Below, piece by piece: positions 24,908 through 33,705 of a stretch of DNA of 64,000 bases. The notes below the pieces were generated by a model. It had not been told where the DNA came from. It saw nothing but the letters and a program-made list of their open reading frames with translations, and did no database searches. Source of the DNA: RPQJ01 sp963707145. Lineage in GTDB: Bacteria > Pseudomonadota > Gammaproteobacteria > Steroidobacterales > Steroidobacteraceae. The DNA lies in assembly GCA_963707145.1 (NCBI GenBank), contig CAVPOQ010000003.1, positions 1 to 64,000 on the forward strand, written 5' to 3'. The position numbers were made by a program, and so were the translations under genes. Each line of letters begins with the position of its first letter. Positions within the stretch are counted from its first letter, which is position 1.

Positions 24908-25776
24908 CAGCCATGGCGCACGGCCGTGCGCCACGCAGTCCAGAGGCGTCCGACAGGTTCGACGTCGAGCCGATGCGAGGCGATGGGACGCAACGGATCG
25001 AGACGCTCGAGCAACCGGACGTGCAGGGCGGCGAGCACGAGTCCGTGCCGCTGCGCACTGCGCAGCTGCCGGGTGCCGAGCACCGCGGGCAGCTCCAGCA
25101 GGCCGGCGCGGACGCGCGACCGCCATGCCTCGAGGAACCTTCGGCCCGCGGGGCCGGCGTCCCCGCTGCCCAGGCGCAGCGGATCGATGCCGTCGGATCC
25201 GAGCGGATCGAGCGGCGCATAGATGCGCCCGCGACGCGAGTCGGTCGCGAGGTCCCGCAGCATCTCGGTCTGGCGGACGCCGGCACCGAGGCGCCGCGCG
25301 AACTCGCGCTCCTCGGTCGTGAGTCGCCGCGTCGGCGACAGCGTGATGGCGATCGCGGTCTGCAGCGCGCCGGCGGAACGGAAGCAGTACGCGTCGAGTT
25401 CCTGCCAGTCATGGTAGGTGAAGCGCACCAGATCGAGCTCGGCGGCCACGATCAGTTCGTGCAGCAGCGGCCAGTCGGTGAAACCGCGCTCGTGCAGCGG
25501 CAGCATGGCGATGGCCAATGGGTGGGTCGGACGGCCGCCTGCGAGCCGCTCGAGTTCCGCGCGCCACCACTGCAGGCGCGCGTGCGCGGCCTCGTGCGAC
25601 TCTGCTGCGACGATGCGCCGCAGCTCGGCCTCGAGTGCATACAGGCCGCCGAGCGCCGGTCGCGCGCCGGCGTCCGCGAACAGCACCGCGAGCTGGCGCA
25701 GCGAGCCCGGCGGCAAGGCCCGCTGCAGCGCCTCGCGGCTCGGATCCGGGACCGTCCGCGGCGTCGTCTCAGCCAT
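24907..25776 (-). CDS. Squalene/phytoene synthase-like protein (possibly NDUFAF6-like)
   Basis: A 289-residue protein of the trans-isoprenyl diphosphate synthase fold. The second Asp-rich motif is partly kept (RQTEMLRDLATDSRRGRIYAPLD, matching the family's LRDxxED-GRxYLP pattern). The first (ARxxDD) is absent: the aligned region reads GGLYALEAELRRIV. Together with HARLQWWRAELERL this resembles the NDUFAF6/complex I assembly branch, which lacks synthase activity, more than a real phytoene synthase. No carotenoid or hopanoid genes are nearby. The start is the ATG at 25776. It overlaps rmuC by 8 bases and the SDR gene by one, in a tight minus-strand operon. Confidence 0.75.
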   Translation of the reverse strand: MAETTPRTVPDPSREALQRALPPGSLRQLAVLFADAGARPALGGLYALEAELRRIVAAESHEAAHARLQWWRAELERLAGGRPTHPLAIAMLPLHERGFTDWPLLHELIVAAELDLVRFTYHDWQELDAYCFRSAGALQTAIAITLSPTRRLTTEEREFARRLGAGVRQTEMLRDLATDSRRGRIYAPLDPLGSDGIDPLRLGSGDAGPAGRRFLEAWRSRVRAGLLELPAVLGTRQLRSAQRHGLVLAALHVRLLERLDPLRPIASHRLDVEPVGRLWTAWRTAVRHG

Positions 25777-27043
25777 CGGCCGGTGCGCTGTCGTCCGACC
25801 GCGGCACGCGCGGCAGCTTCTCGACCGGAGCGATCTCCTCGATCTCGCGTTCGGGCCGCAGGCCGAGCTCGGTGAAGCGTCGCGCGCCCGGCAGCACCTG
25901 CCGCTCGAGCGAGCCCACCGCGCTGTTGTAGGCATCGACGCTGGCACCGAGTGAGCGGCCGATCCGCCCGAGGTGATCGCCGAAGCGAGCGAGCCTGCGA
26001 TAGAGATCCTCGGCCAGCTCCTGGATGCGGGCCGCGTTCGCGGCGAGCGCGTTCTGTCGCCAACCGTAGGCCACTGCCTTGAGCAGCGCCACGAAGCTCG
26101 TTGGCGTTGCCAGGATCACGTGCTGGCGGATCGCGTCCTCGAGCAGCGAGGGAATCTCGTCGAGCGCTGCGGAGAGGAACGGATCGCCAGGAATGAACAG
26201 GACGACGAAATCGGGGCTCTGCTCGAACTGCGACCAGTAGGCCTTGCTCGACAGCGCCCGCACGCGCTCCACCACGCCCTGCGCGTGCCGCCGCAGCGCC
26301 GCGGCACGCGCCTCGTCGGTGGCCGCCTCGATGGCCGAGAGGTACGCGTCGAGCGGCGTCTTCACGTCGACCACCAGCTGGCGGCCGTCGGGCATGCTGA
26401 TGATCATGTCGGGGCGCTGCGGCCCGTCCTCCGAGTCGACGTGGACCTGCTCGAGGAAGTCGCAGTGCTCGACCATGCCGGCCAGCTCGACGAGCCGGCG
26501 CAGCGTCATCTCGCCCCATTGGCCGCGCACCTCCGGGCGGCGCAGCGCCGTGACGAGGCTGCGCGTCTCGCGCTGCAGCGCCTGCTGCCCGAGCGCGACG
26601 CCCTCGATCGAGGCACGCAGGGCGCCGAAGGATTCCGCCCGTTCCTTCTCGATGCGCGCGATCTGCTCCTGGGTCTGGGTGAGCGCCGTGCGCAGCGGCG
26701 CGAGCAGCGCGGCAACACCCTGTTCGCGATCGGCGAGGTCGCGGGAGGCGAGTTCGCGCTGCTGGCCGAGCACCTGGCGCGCCATCTGCAGGAACACCTC
26801 GCTGTTGCCGCGCAGCGCCTCGCCTGCGGCCGCGTCGAATCCGGCGCGCAGGCGCTCGGACGCCAGGGCCAGCACCTGATCCCGCTCCGCGGCCAGGGCC
26901 CCGGCGGACTTGATCTCGGCACCCGCCGCGGCGAGCTCGACCTCCAGCGCGTGCACGCGGCGACGGCCGAGCAGCCAGCCCGCGACGAGCGCGAGCGGCG
27001 GCAGCAGCGCGAGCAGCAGCAGCAGTTCGGGCGGGACGTTCAT
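25769..27043 (-). CDS. rmuC: DNA recombination protein RmuC
   Basis: A 424-residue RmuC homologue, a membrane-anchored putative nuclease that limits recombination at inverted repeats. It starts with a transmembrane helix (LLLLLALLPPLALVAGWLL), continues as a long coiled coil (about 40-170) and ends in the PD-(D/E)XK-like RmuC domain (RGQWGEMTLRRLVELAGM, RPDMIISMPDGRQLVVDVKTPLDAYL, PDFVVLFIPGDPF, ATPTSFVALLKAVAYGWRQ). I chose the ATG at 27043, which overlaps the gph stop (ATGA). Confidence 0.95.
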   Translation of the reverse strand: MNVPPELLLLLALLPPLALVAGWLLGRRRVHALEVELAAAGAEIKSAGALAAERDQVLALASERLRAGFDAAAGEALRGNSEVFLQMARQVLGQQRELASRDLADREQGVAALLAPLRTALTQTQEQIARIEKERAESFGALRASIEGVALGQQALQRETRSLVTALRRPEVRGQWGEMTLRRLVELAGMVEHCDFLEQVHVDSEDGPQRPDMIISMPDGRQLVVDVKTPLDAYLSAIEAATDEARAAALRRHAQGVVERVRALSSKAYWSQFEQSPDFVVLFIPGDPFLSAALDEIPSLLEDAIRQHVILATPTSFVALLKAVAYGWRQNALAANAARIQELAEDLYRRLARFGDHLGRIGRSLGASVDAYNSAVGSLERQVLPGARRFTELGLRPEREIEEIAPVEKLPRVPRSDDSAPADG

Positions 27044-27720
27044 CCCGTGTCGCCGCCAGCACGAGGTGCGCGGATCCACGCGAGCAGCTCGCCGGGGCTG
27101 TGTACGATCCCGTGCGGCTGCCAGCCGAGGGGGTCGTCCTCGGGGGACAGGTAGCCGTAGGCGGCAACGACCGTGATCATGCCGGCGGCCCGGCCGGCCT
27201 GAATGTCGCGTTCGGCATCGCCTGCATACACGCAGCGCTCCGCCGCCACGCCGACCAGACGGGCCGCGTGCAGCAGCGGCAACGGGTGCGGCTTGCGCTC
27301 TGCCAAGGTGTCGCCGCTCACCGCGCAGGCCGCGCGGCGGTCGAGGCCGAGGGCTGCGAGCAGCGGGTCGGTGAGCCAGCCGGGCTTGTTCGTGACGATG
27401 CCCCAGGGCACGCCCTGCGCTTCGAGCGCGCCGAGCACGGCGTCGAACCCGGGGAAGAGTCGCGTCCCGAGCGCAAGGTTGGCGGCGTAGATCTCGAGGA
27501 ACCGCAACCGCAGCCGCTCGAACTCCGCCCCCGACGCCTCCGGGAAGCCGAGCGAGACGAGGCGCATCGCCCCGTGGGACACGACGGGACGGATCACGGC
27601 GTCCGACAGCGGCGCGCGGCCATGCTCGGCACGCAGTCGATTGAGCGCGCCGCCCATGTCGGGCGCCGTATCGAGCAGCGTGCCGTCGAGGTCGAGCAGC
27701 AGGGCGTCGAAGCGGGTCAT
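27040..27720 (-). CDS. gph: Phosphoglycolate phosphatase, HAD family
   Basis: A 226-residue HAD-superfamily hydrolase that removes 2-phosphoglycolate formed during DNA repair. Motif I is DLDGTLLDT (Asp10/Asp12), motif II the Thr of IVTNKPGW, motif III the Lys of AERKPHP, and motif IV GDAERDIQAG. The cap insert and length fit Gph. The order ubiG-gph is conserved in gammaproteobacteria. The gene overlaps rmuC by four bases. Confidence 0.93.
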   Translation of the reverse strand: MTRFDALLLDLDGTLLDTAPDMGGALNRLRAEHGRAPLSDAVIRPVVSHGAMRLVSLGFPEASGAEFERLRLRFLEIYAANLALGTRLFPGFDAVLGALEAQGVPWGIVTNKPGWLTDPLLAALGLDRRAACAVSGDTLAERKPHPLPLLHAARLVGVAAERCVYAGDAERDIQAGRAAGMITVVAAYGYLSPEDDPLGWQPHGIVHSPGELLAWIRAPRAGGDTG

Positions 27721-27765
27721 CGTGCGTTCACCGTGCGCGCGGCCGCCTGCGGCCCGCCCGCCGCA

Positions 27766-28497
27766 TCAGCGGGGCGCCTCGCCCGTCCCGGGACGGCGCA
27801 GGTGCATCAGGTAGTTCACCCGGGCGTCAGAGCTCAGGCGCGCGCTGCGGCCGAAAGGGTCGTATTCGAGTCCCGCGACGTCCACCGTCACGAGGCCTGC
27901 CTGCCGCCCCCAGGCCGCGAGTTCGGAGGGACGGATGAAGCGGTCGTAGGTGTGGGTGCCGGCGGGGAGCAGCCGCAGGACGTATTCGGCACCGAGCACG
28001 GCCAGCAGGTAGGCGCGCGGTGTGCGGTTCAGCGTCGAGACGAACACGTCGCCGCCGGGACGCACGAGGGCGGCGAGTGCGCCGATCACGGCCGCTGGGT
28101 CGGGGACGTGTTCGAGCATCTCCATGCAGGTGACGACGTCGTAGCGCGAGGCTGCGGCGAGCGCATGCTGCTCGGCCGACTCCAGGCGATAGTCGACGGC
28201 GACGCCGCCCTCCAGCGCGTGCAGTCGCGCCACTTCGAGCAGGTCGGTGGCGAGGTCGAGGCCCGTGACGTGCGCTCCGCGGCGCGCCATGGCCTCGGCG
28301 AGCAGGCCACCACCGCAGCCGACGTCGAGCGCCGCGCGCCCGGCGAGCGATGCGGAGCGCTCCACATACTGCAGCCGCACGGGATTGAGATCGTGCAGCG
28401 GACGCATCTCGCCCTCCCGATCCCACCAGCGGCTGGCGGCCGACTCGAAGCGCGCGAGCTCGGCCGGGTCGGCGTTGAGCGGTTCAGGCATCGGCAT
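27766..28497 (-). CDS. ubiG: Ubiquinone biosynthesis O-methyltransferase UbiG
   Basis: A SAM-dependent methyltransferase that performs both O-methylations in ubiquinone synthesis. At about 243 residues, the N-terminal signature ELARFESAASRWWDREGEMRPLH and the SAM motif LDVGCGGGLLAEAMA are typical. MEMLEHVPDP and GGDVFVSTLNRTPRAYLLAV follow. Two ATGs are possible: 28497, with AAGGA close upstream, and 28491. I list the first. It overlaps the end of the upstream deaminase-like gene by 8-14 bases. Confidence 0.96.
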   Translation of the reverse strand: MPMPEPLNADPAELARFESAASRWWDREGEMRPLHDLNPVRLQYVERSASLAGRAALDVGCGGGLLAEAMARRGAHVTGLDLATDLLEVARLHALEGGVAVDYRLESAEQHALAAASRYDVVTCMEMLEHVPDPAAVIGALAALVRPGGDVFVSTLNRTPRAYLLAVLGAEYVLRLLPAGTHTYDRFIRPSELAAWGRQAGLVTVDVAGLEYDPFGRSARLSSDARVNYLMHLRRPGTGEAPR

Positions 28498-29827
28498 CGG
28501 TTCCTTCGGGCGTGTCGGCAGCGAACCGGGCGCGCCAGCGTTCCGCGCGCTCGAGCACCTCCGCCTCGTCGAGTTGCGTCAGGCGTGCGTCGGCGAGCAC
28601 GCGCCGCCCGGCGACCCAGGCATCCGTGACCTGCAGCGAGCAGGCCGCGTACACCACGGCCACTGCGACGTCGTGCACCGGCCAGCTCCGTGAAGTGCGC
28701 AGGTCGAGGCAGCAGAGGTCCGCCCACTTGCCCGGCACCAGGCTTCCCGTGACGTCGCCAAGGCCGAGCGTGCGGGCACCCTCGAGCGTCGCCATGCGCA
28801 GCAGGTCGCTCGCCACGACCTCGCCGGGCACGGCGACGACGCCGGCGGAGAGCAGTCCCGCGAGGCGCGCCTCCGCGAGCACGTCGAGTCCACCGCCTGC
28901 GATCCCGGTGTCTGTGCCGAGCGCGACGCGCACGCCGCGCCCGAGCAGTCTCGCCAACGGGCACAGGCCGGCACCTGCGGCGAGATCCGCGGTCGGGCAG
29001 TGGACCACGCTTGCACCGGCCGCCGCGAGCAGCTCGAGCTCGCCGGGCTCGCACTGGGTGAGGTGGACTGCCACCAGCTGCGGACTCACGAGCCCGAGCG
29101 CTGCAAGTCTCGCGAGCGGCCGCTGCCCGAACTCCCGCAGGCTCTGCTCGATCTCCCAGGGCGCCTGGTGCAGGCGCATTGCCACCGGGAGGTCGAGCTC
29201 GTCGGCGAGGCGGCGCACCCGCGCCAGCGTGGCGTCGGCGGTCGCAAGCGGTGCCTGCGGGGCGAAATGCACCGTGACCAGCGGGTCGCCGCGGTACTCG
29301 TCGCGCAGGCGCATGCCGCGGTCGATGCACTCGTCGGCGGAGTCGGCCCAGCCGGTCCCGCCCTCGGAAACGACCAGGCCGACGCTCGCACGGATGTGGG
29401 CCGCGGAGGCGGCGCGCGCCGCCACGTCCGGCCAGCTCTGCGCGTCGGCGTAGCAGGTGACGCCGCAGCGCAGCAGTGCGGCGGCCGCGAGCTGGCTGCA
29501 GTCGTGGACGTACTCGGGATCCGGGCGCCGTTGCCCGGGCGGCCGGCTGGCATCGCGCAGCCAGCGACCCGTCGACGCACGTTCACCGCGTCCGCGCATC
29601 AGGACGGCCGACGCGTTCGCGTGGGCGTTGACGAGGCCGGGCAGCAGCGCGTGGCCCGTCCGCTCGAGGGTCTCCCGCGGATCGTAGCGGCGCCGCGCCT
29701 CGGCGGTCGGTACCACGGCGACGATGCGCCCGTCGCGGATCGCCACCGAATGGTCCTCGAGCGCGCCACCGTCGGGCTCGACGGGCAGCACCCAGCGCGC
29801 GCAGACGAGGGTGTCGATGGATTCCAT
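28484..29827 (-). CDS. TRZ/ATZ-family amidohydrolase (MtaD-like deaminase homologue)
   Basis: A 447-residue amidohydrolase in the position of mtaD, which encodes 5-methylthioadenosine/S-adenosylhomocysteine deaminase, next to ubiG and divergent from gyrA. Conserved parts are the N-terminal beta-sandwich, LLPGLVNAHAN, LLRCGVTCYADAQ, VHLTQCEPGELELLAAAGASVVHCP, ALGTDTGIAGGGLDVLAEA and LGLGDVTGSLVPGKWADLCCLD. Active members have HxH after LVNA and HExxxE. Here these read HAN (His69, Asn71) and HQAPWE. One metal ligand and the catalytic Glu may thus be changed, so substrate and activity are uncertain. Start: ATG at 29827. Earlier in-frame codons reach into gyrA and are not used. Confidence 0.82.
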   Translation of the reverse strand: MESIDTLVCARWVLPVEPDGGALEDHSVAIRDGRIVAVVPTAEARRRYDPRETLERTGHALLPGLVNAHANASAVLMRGRGERASTGRWLRDASRPPGQRRPDPEYVHDCSQLAAAALLRCGVTCYADAQSWPDVAARAASAAHIRASVGLVVSEGGTGWADSADECIDRGMRLRDEYRGDPLVTVHFAPQAPLATADATLARVRRLADELDLPVAMRLHQAPWEIEQSLREFGQRPLARLAALGLVSPQLVAVHLTQCEPGELELLAAAGASVVHCPTADLAAGAGLCPLARLLGRGVRVALGTDTGIAGGGLDVLAEARLAGLLSAGVVAVPGEVVASDLLRMATLEGARTLGLGDVTGSLVPGKWADLCCLDLRTSRSWPVHDVAVAVVYAACSLQVTDAWVAGRRVLADARLTQLDEAEVLERAERWRARFAADTPEGTDADA

Positions 29828-29915
29828 GCGTGCCGGGCAGGAAAAGGGGCCGCCATGGTAACATCCCGCGTCTTTTTGCCGGCCCGACGCCGGTCCCCTC
29901 TGACCAACCGCACCC

Positions 29916-32531
29916 ATGGCTGAAATCGCCCGAGAAATCCTGCACGTCAATCTCGAGGACGAGATGCGGCAGTCGTACCTCGATTACGCGATGAGCGTGA
30001 TCGTGGGGCGTGCGCTGCCCGACGTCCGCGACGGCCTCAAGCCGGTGCACCGCCGCGTGCTCTTCGCAATGCGCGAGCTCGGCAACGACTGGAACAAGTC
30101 CTACAAGAAGTCCGCCCGCGTCGTGGGTGACGTGATCGGCAAGTACCACCCGCACGGCGACACGGCGGTCTACGACACGATCGTGCGCATGGCGCAGCCG
30201 TTCTCGATGCGCTACCTGCTGGTGGACGGGCAGGGCAACTTCGGGTCGGTGGACGGCGACGCCCCCGCGGCGATGCGCTACACCGAGGTCCGCATGTCGC
30301 GGCTGGCGGGGGAACTGCTCGCCGACATCGACAAGGAAACGGTCGATTTCGTCGCGAACTACGACGAGTCCGAGTCGGAGCCGTCGGTCCTGCCGACCCG
30401 CGTGCCGAACCTGCTGGTGAACGGCTCCTCGGGCATCGCGGTGGGTATGGCCACCAACATCCCGCCGCACAACCTCCGCGAGGTGATCGACGGCTGCGTA
30501 GCGCTGATCGACAACCCGGCCATCACGATCCCGGAACTGATGGAGCGCATCCCCGGTCCGGATTTCCCGACAGCGGGGATCATCAACGGTGCCCGCGAGA
30601 TCTACAACGCGTACACCACCGGCCGCGGGCGCATCGTGGTGCGTGCCCTCACCGAGGTCGAGGAGATCGACGACCACGGCCGCGAGGCGATCATCATCAA
30701 CGAGCTGCCCTACCAGGTGAACAAGGCGCGGCTGCTCGAACGCATCGCCGATCTCGTGCGGGGCAAGCTGATCGAAGGCATCTCGGAACTGCGCGACGAG
30801 TCCGACAAGGACGGCATGCGCGTGGTGATCGAGCTGAAGCGCGGCGAGGTTGCGGACATCGTCCTCAACAACCTCTACAAGCAGACGCCGATGGAATCCG
30901 TGTTCGGCGTCAACATGGTCGCGCTCGCCGACGGCCAGCCGAAGCTGATGAACCTGAAGGACCTCATCGAGGCCTTCATCCGGCACCGGCGCGAGGTCGT
31001 CACGCGCCGCACGGTGTACGAGCTGCGCAAGGCGCGCGAGCGGGGCCACATCCTCGAGGGCCTCGCGATCGCGCTCGCCAACATCGACGAGGTGATCGCG
31101 CTGATCAAGGCCTCGCCGACGCCGGCGGATGCCAGGGTGGCGCTGATGGCGCGCACCTGGTCCCCGGGCGTCGTGCCCGAGATGCTCGAGCGCGCCGGCG
31201 CCATCCAGACGCGGCCGGACGGGCTCGGCGCGGAGTTCGGCCTGCAGGCGGGCGGCTACCGACTCTCCGAGGCGCAGGCGCAGGCGATCCTCGACCTGCG
31301 GCTGCACCGCCTCACCGGCCTCGAGCAGGACAAGATCCTCGCCGAGTACAGCGAACTGCTGGAACTCATTCGCGACCTCTCCGACATCCTCGCGCGGCCC
31401 GAGCGGCTGCTCGAAGTGATCCGCACCGAACTGCTGGCGATCCGTGAGCAGTACGGCGACGAGCGGCGAACGCGCATCGACGAGGATGAGTCCGACCTCA
31501 CGATGGAGGATCTGATCACGCCGGAGGACGTGGTCGTCACGCTCTCCCACGGCGGCTATGCCAAGGCGCAGCCGGTGAGCGAGTACCGCGCGCAGGGCCG
31601 CGGCGGGCGCGGCAAGTCCGCGACCGCGGTGAAGGACGAGGACTTCGTCGACAAGCTGTTCGTGGCGAACACCCACGACACGCTGCTGTGCTTCTCGAAC
31701 CTCGGGCAGCTCTACTGGCTCAAGGTCTACCGCCTGCCGCAGGCGGGACGCGGCTCGCGCGGCAAGCCGATCGTGAACCTGCTGCCGCTCGAGTCCGAGG
31801 AGCGGATCACCGCCGTGCTGCCGATCCGCGAGTACACGCAGGACCGCTTCGTGTTCATGGCGACCGCCCGCGGCACGGTCAAGAAGACCCCGCTGGTGGC
31901 GTTCTCGCGGCCGCGCACCGCCGGCATCATCGCCGTCGGCCTCGACGAGGGCGACAGGCTCGTGGGTGTGGCCATCACCGATGGCACGCGCGACGTGATG
32001 CTCTGCGGCTCCGGCGGCAAGGCCGTGCGCTTCCCCGAGGACGACGTGCGTGCAATGGGACGCACGGCGGCCGGCGTGCGCGGCATCCGGCTCCCGGACG
32101 ACGAGGAGGTGATCTCGCTGATCATCCCCGACGCCGACGGGCTGATCCTCACGGCCTCGGAGAACGGCTTCGGCAAGCTCACCCCGGTCGAGGAGTTCCC
32201 GCTGCACGGTCGCGGTGGGCAGGGCGTGATTGCCATGCAGACGAGCGAGCGCAACGGCCGGCTGGTGGCTGCCACGCAGGTCGCGACCAGCGACGAGCTG
32301 ATGCTCATGAGTTCGAGCGGCACCCTGGTGCGTACCCGGGCCGGCGAGATCTCGGTACTCGGACGCAACACGCAGGGCGTGCGGCTGATCCGCCTCGACG
32401 ATGGCGAGCGGCTGATCGGCGTGGAGCCGGTCGAGCCCGAGACCGTCGGCGACGAGGAGGCCGGCGGCGCCGAGGACGCGCAGGCGCCGGACGACGCCGC
32501 AGCGGCGGGCGAGCCGCTGTCCCCGGGCTGA
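29916..32531 (+). CDS. gyrA: DNA gyrase subunit A
   Basis: The DNA-breaking and rejoining subunit of gyrase. At 871 residues it has the usual gammaproteobacterial length. The catalytic tyrosine is Y122 (AMRYTEVRMSRLA). The quinolone region reads HPHGDTAVYDTI, with Thr83 and Asp87; Thr83 also occurs in wild-type Pseudomonas. The C-terminal beta-pinwheel has the GyrA box-type QGRGGRGK (about 555-562) and ends in an acidic Ala-rich tail. The start is the ATG at 29916 (MAEIAREILHVNLEDEM). It is divergent from the deaminase-like gene and 86 bases ahead of serC. Confidence 0.98.
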   Translation: MAEIAREILHVNLEDEMRQSYLDYAMSVIVGRALPDVRDGLKPVHRRVLFAMRELGNDWNKSYKKSARVVGDVIGKYHPHGDTAVYDTIVRMAQPFSMRYLLVDGQGNFGSVDGDAPAAMRYTEVRMSRLAGELLADIDKETVDFVANYDESESEPSVLPTRVPNLLVNGSSGIAVGMATNIPPHNLREVIDGCVALIDNPAITIPELMERIPGPDFPTAGIINGAREIYNAYTTGRGRIVVRALTEVEEIDDHGREAIIINELPYQVNKARLLERIADLVRGKLIEGISELRDESDKDGMRVVIELKRGEVADIVLNNLYKQTPMESVFGVNMVALADGQPKLMNLKDLIEAFIRHRREVVTRRTVYELRKARERGHILEGLAIALANIDEVIALIKASPTPADARVALMARTWSPGVVPEMLERAGAIQTRPDGLGAEFGLQAGGYRLSEAQAQAILDLRLHRLTGLEQDKILAEYSELLELIRDLSDILARPERLLEVIRTELLAIREQYGDERRTRIDEDESDLTMEDLITPEDVVVTLSHGGYAKAQPVSEYRAQGRGGRGKSATAVKDEDFVDKLFVANTHDTLLCFSNLGQLYWLKVYRLPQAGRGSRGKPIVNLLPLESEERITAVLPIREYTQDRFVFMATARGTVKKTPLVAFSRPRTAGIIAVGLDEGDRLVGVAITDGTRDVMLCGSGGKAVRFPEDDVRAMGRTAAGVRGIRLPDDEEVISLIIPDADGLILTASENGFGKLTPVEEFPLHGRGGQGVIAMQTSERNGRLVAATQVATSDELMLMSSSGTLVRTRAGEISVLGRNTQGVRLIRLDDGERLIGVEPVEPETVGDEEAGGAEDAQAPDDAAAAGEPLSPG

Positions 32532-32617
32532 CCGGGCGCCCTGCGGGCCGGCTGGAACGCGGCCCGCCGCGGCCTGTTACACTGCGCTGCAACAACGCCG
32601 CGGAGGTCCGCCCCGAC

Positions 32618-33697
32618 ATGACTCGCGTGTTCAATTTCAGCGCCGGTCCGGCCGCGCTGCCGGTGGAGGTCCTCGAGCAACTGCGCGAGGAGATGCTCGA
32701 CTGGCGCGGGCAGGGCATGTCGGTGATGGAGATGAGCCATCGCGGCAAGGCCTTCGTCGGCATCGCCGAGCAGGCCGAGGCCGACCTGCGCGAGCTGCTG
32801 GCGGTGCCCTCGAACTACAAGGTGCTGTTCCTGCAGGGCGGGGCCACCGGGCAGTTCGCGGCAATTCCGCTGAACCTCGCGCCGGCCGACTCCGTCGCGG
32901 ACTACGTGAACACCGGCGCATGGTCGAAGAAGGCGATCGGCGAGGGCAGGCGCTACTGCAGCGTGAACGTCGCGGCCGATGCCGGCGGCAACTATTCCAC
33001 GGTGCCGGCGCTCGGGACCTGGAAGCTCACGCCGGGCGCCGCCTACGTCCACTACACGCCGAACGAGACCATCGGCGGCGTCGAGTTCCCGTTCGTGCCC
33101 GAGGTGGGCGACACCCCGCTGGTCGCGGATTTCTCCTCGACGATCCTCTCGCGGCCGCTCGACGTGAGCCGCTTCGGCGTGATCTACGCCGGCGCGCAGA
33201 AGAACATCGGACCGGCGGGCCTCGTCGTCGTCGTGGTGCGCGAGGACCTGCTCGGCCGCGCGCGTCCCGACACGCCGACCATATTCGACTGGAAGGCGAT
33301 GGCCGCCGACGGCTCGATGCTCAACACGCCGGCGACCTACAGCTGGTACGTGGCGGGCGCCGTGTTCCAGTGGATCAAGCGCCGGGGCGGCCTCGCGGCG
33401 ATGGAGCGCGAGAACCGCGCCAAGGCCGAGCGGCTCTACGCTGCGATCGACGGCTCGGGCTTCTACCGCAATCCGGTCGCAACGGACTGCCGCTCGTGGA
33501 TGAACGTTCCCTTCACGCTGCCCTCCGAGGCGCTCGACAAGCCGTTCCTCGAGGGTGCCAAGGCCGCGGGTCTCGTGGCGCTCGCCGGACACCGCTCGGT
33601 CGGCGGCATGCGCGCCAGCCTCTACAACGCCATGCCGATGGCGGGCGTGGAAGCGCTGGTGGCGTACATGCGGGAGTTCCAGCGCAGGCACGGTTGA
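32618..33697 (+). CDS. serC: Phosphoserine aminotransferase
   Basis: A PLP enzyme converting 3-phosphohydroxypyruvate to phosphoserine, also used in pyridoxine synthesis. At 359 residues, the start is the ATG at 32618 (MTRVFNFSAGPAALP). The PLP lysine is K195 in YAGAQKNIGPAGL; other marks are MEMSHRGKAF, LFLQGGATGQFA and ADFSSTILSRP. It sits in the conserved gyrA-serC-pheA-aroA order, 8 bases before a SerA-like dehydrogenase. Confidence 0.97.
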   Translation: MTRVFNFSAGPAALPVEVLEQLREEMLDWRGQGMSVMEMSHRGKAFVGIAEQAEADLRELLAVPSNYKVLFLQGGATGQFAAIPLNLAPADSVADYVNTGAWSKKAIGEGRRYCSVNVAADAGGNYSTVPALGTWKLTPGAAYVHYTPNETIGGVEFPFVPEVGDTPLVADFSSTILSRPLDVSRFGVIYAGAQKNIGPAGLVVVVVREDLLGRARPDTPTIFDWKAMAADGSMLNTPATYSWYVAGAVFQWIKRRGGLAAMERENRAKAERLYAAIDGSGFYRNPVATDCRSWMNVPFTLPSEALDKPFLEGAKAAGLVALAGHRSVGGMRASLYNAMPMAGVEALVAYMREFQRRHG

Positions 33698-33705
33698 GGC
33701 GCCCC

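Noticed and set aside
29583..32207. Long antisense frame (874 residues) opposite gyrA
   Set aside because: High-GC codon bias opens antisense frames; the sequence has no family features and gyrA is certain.
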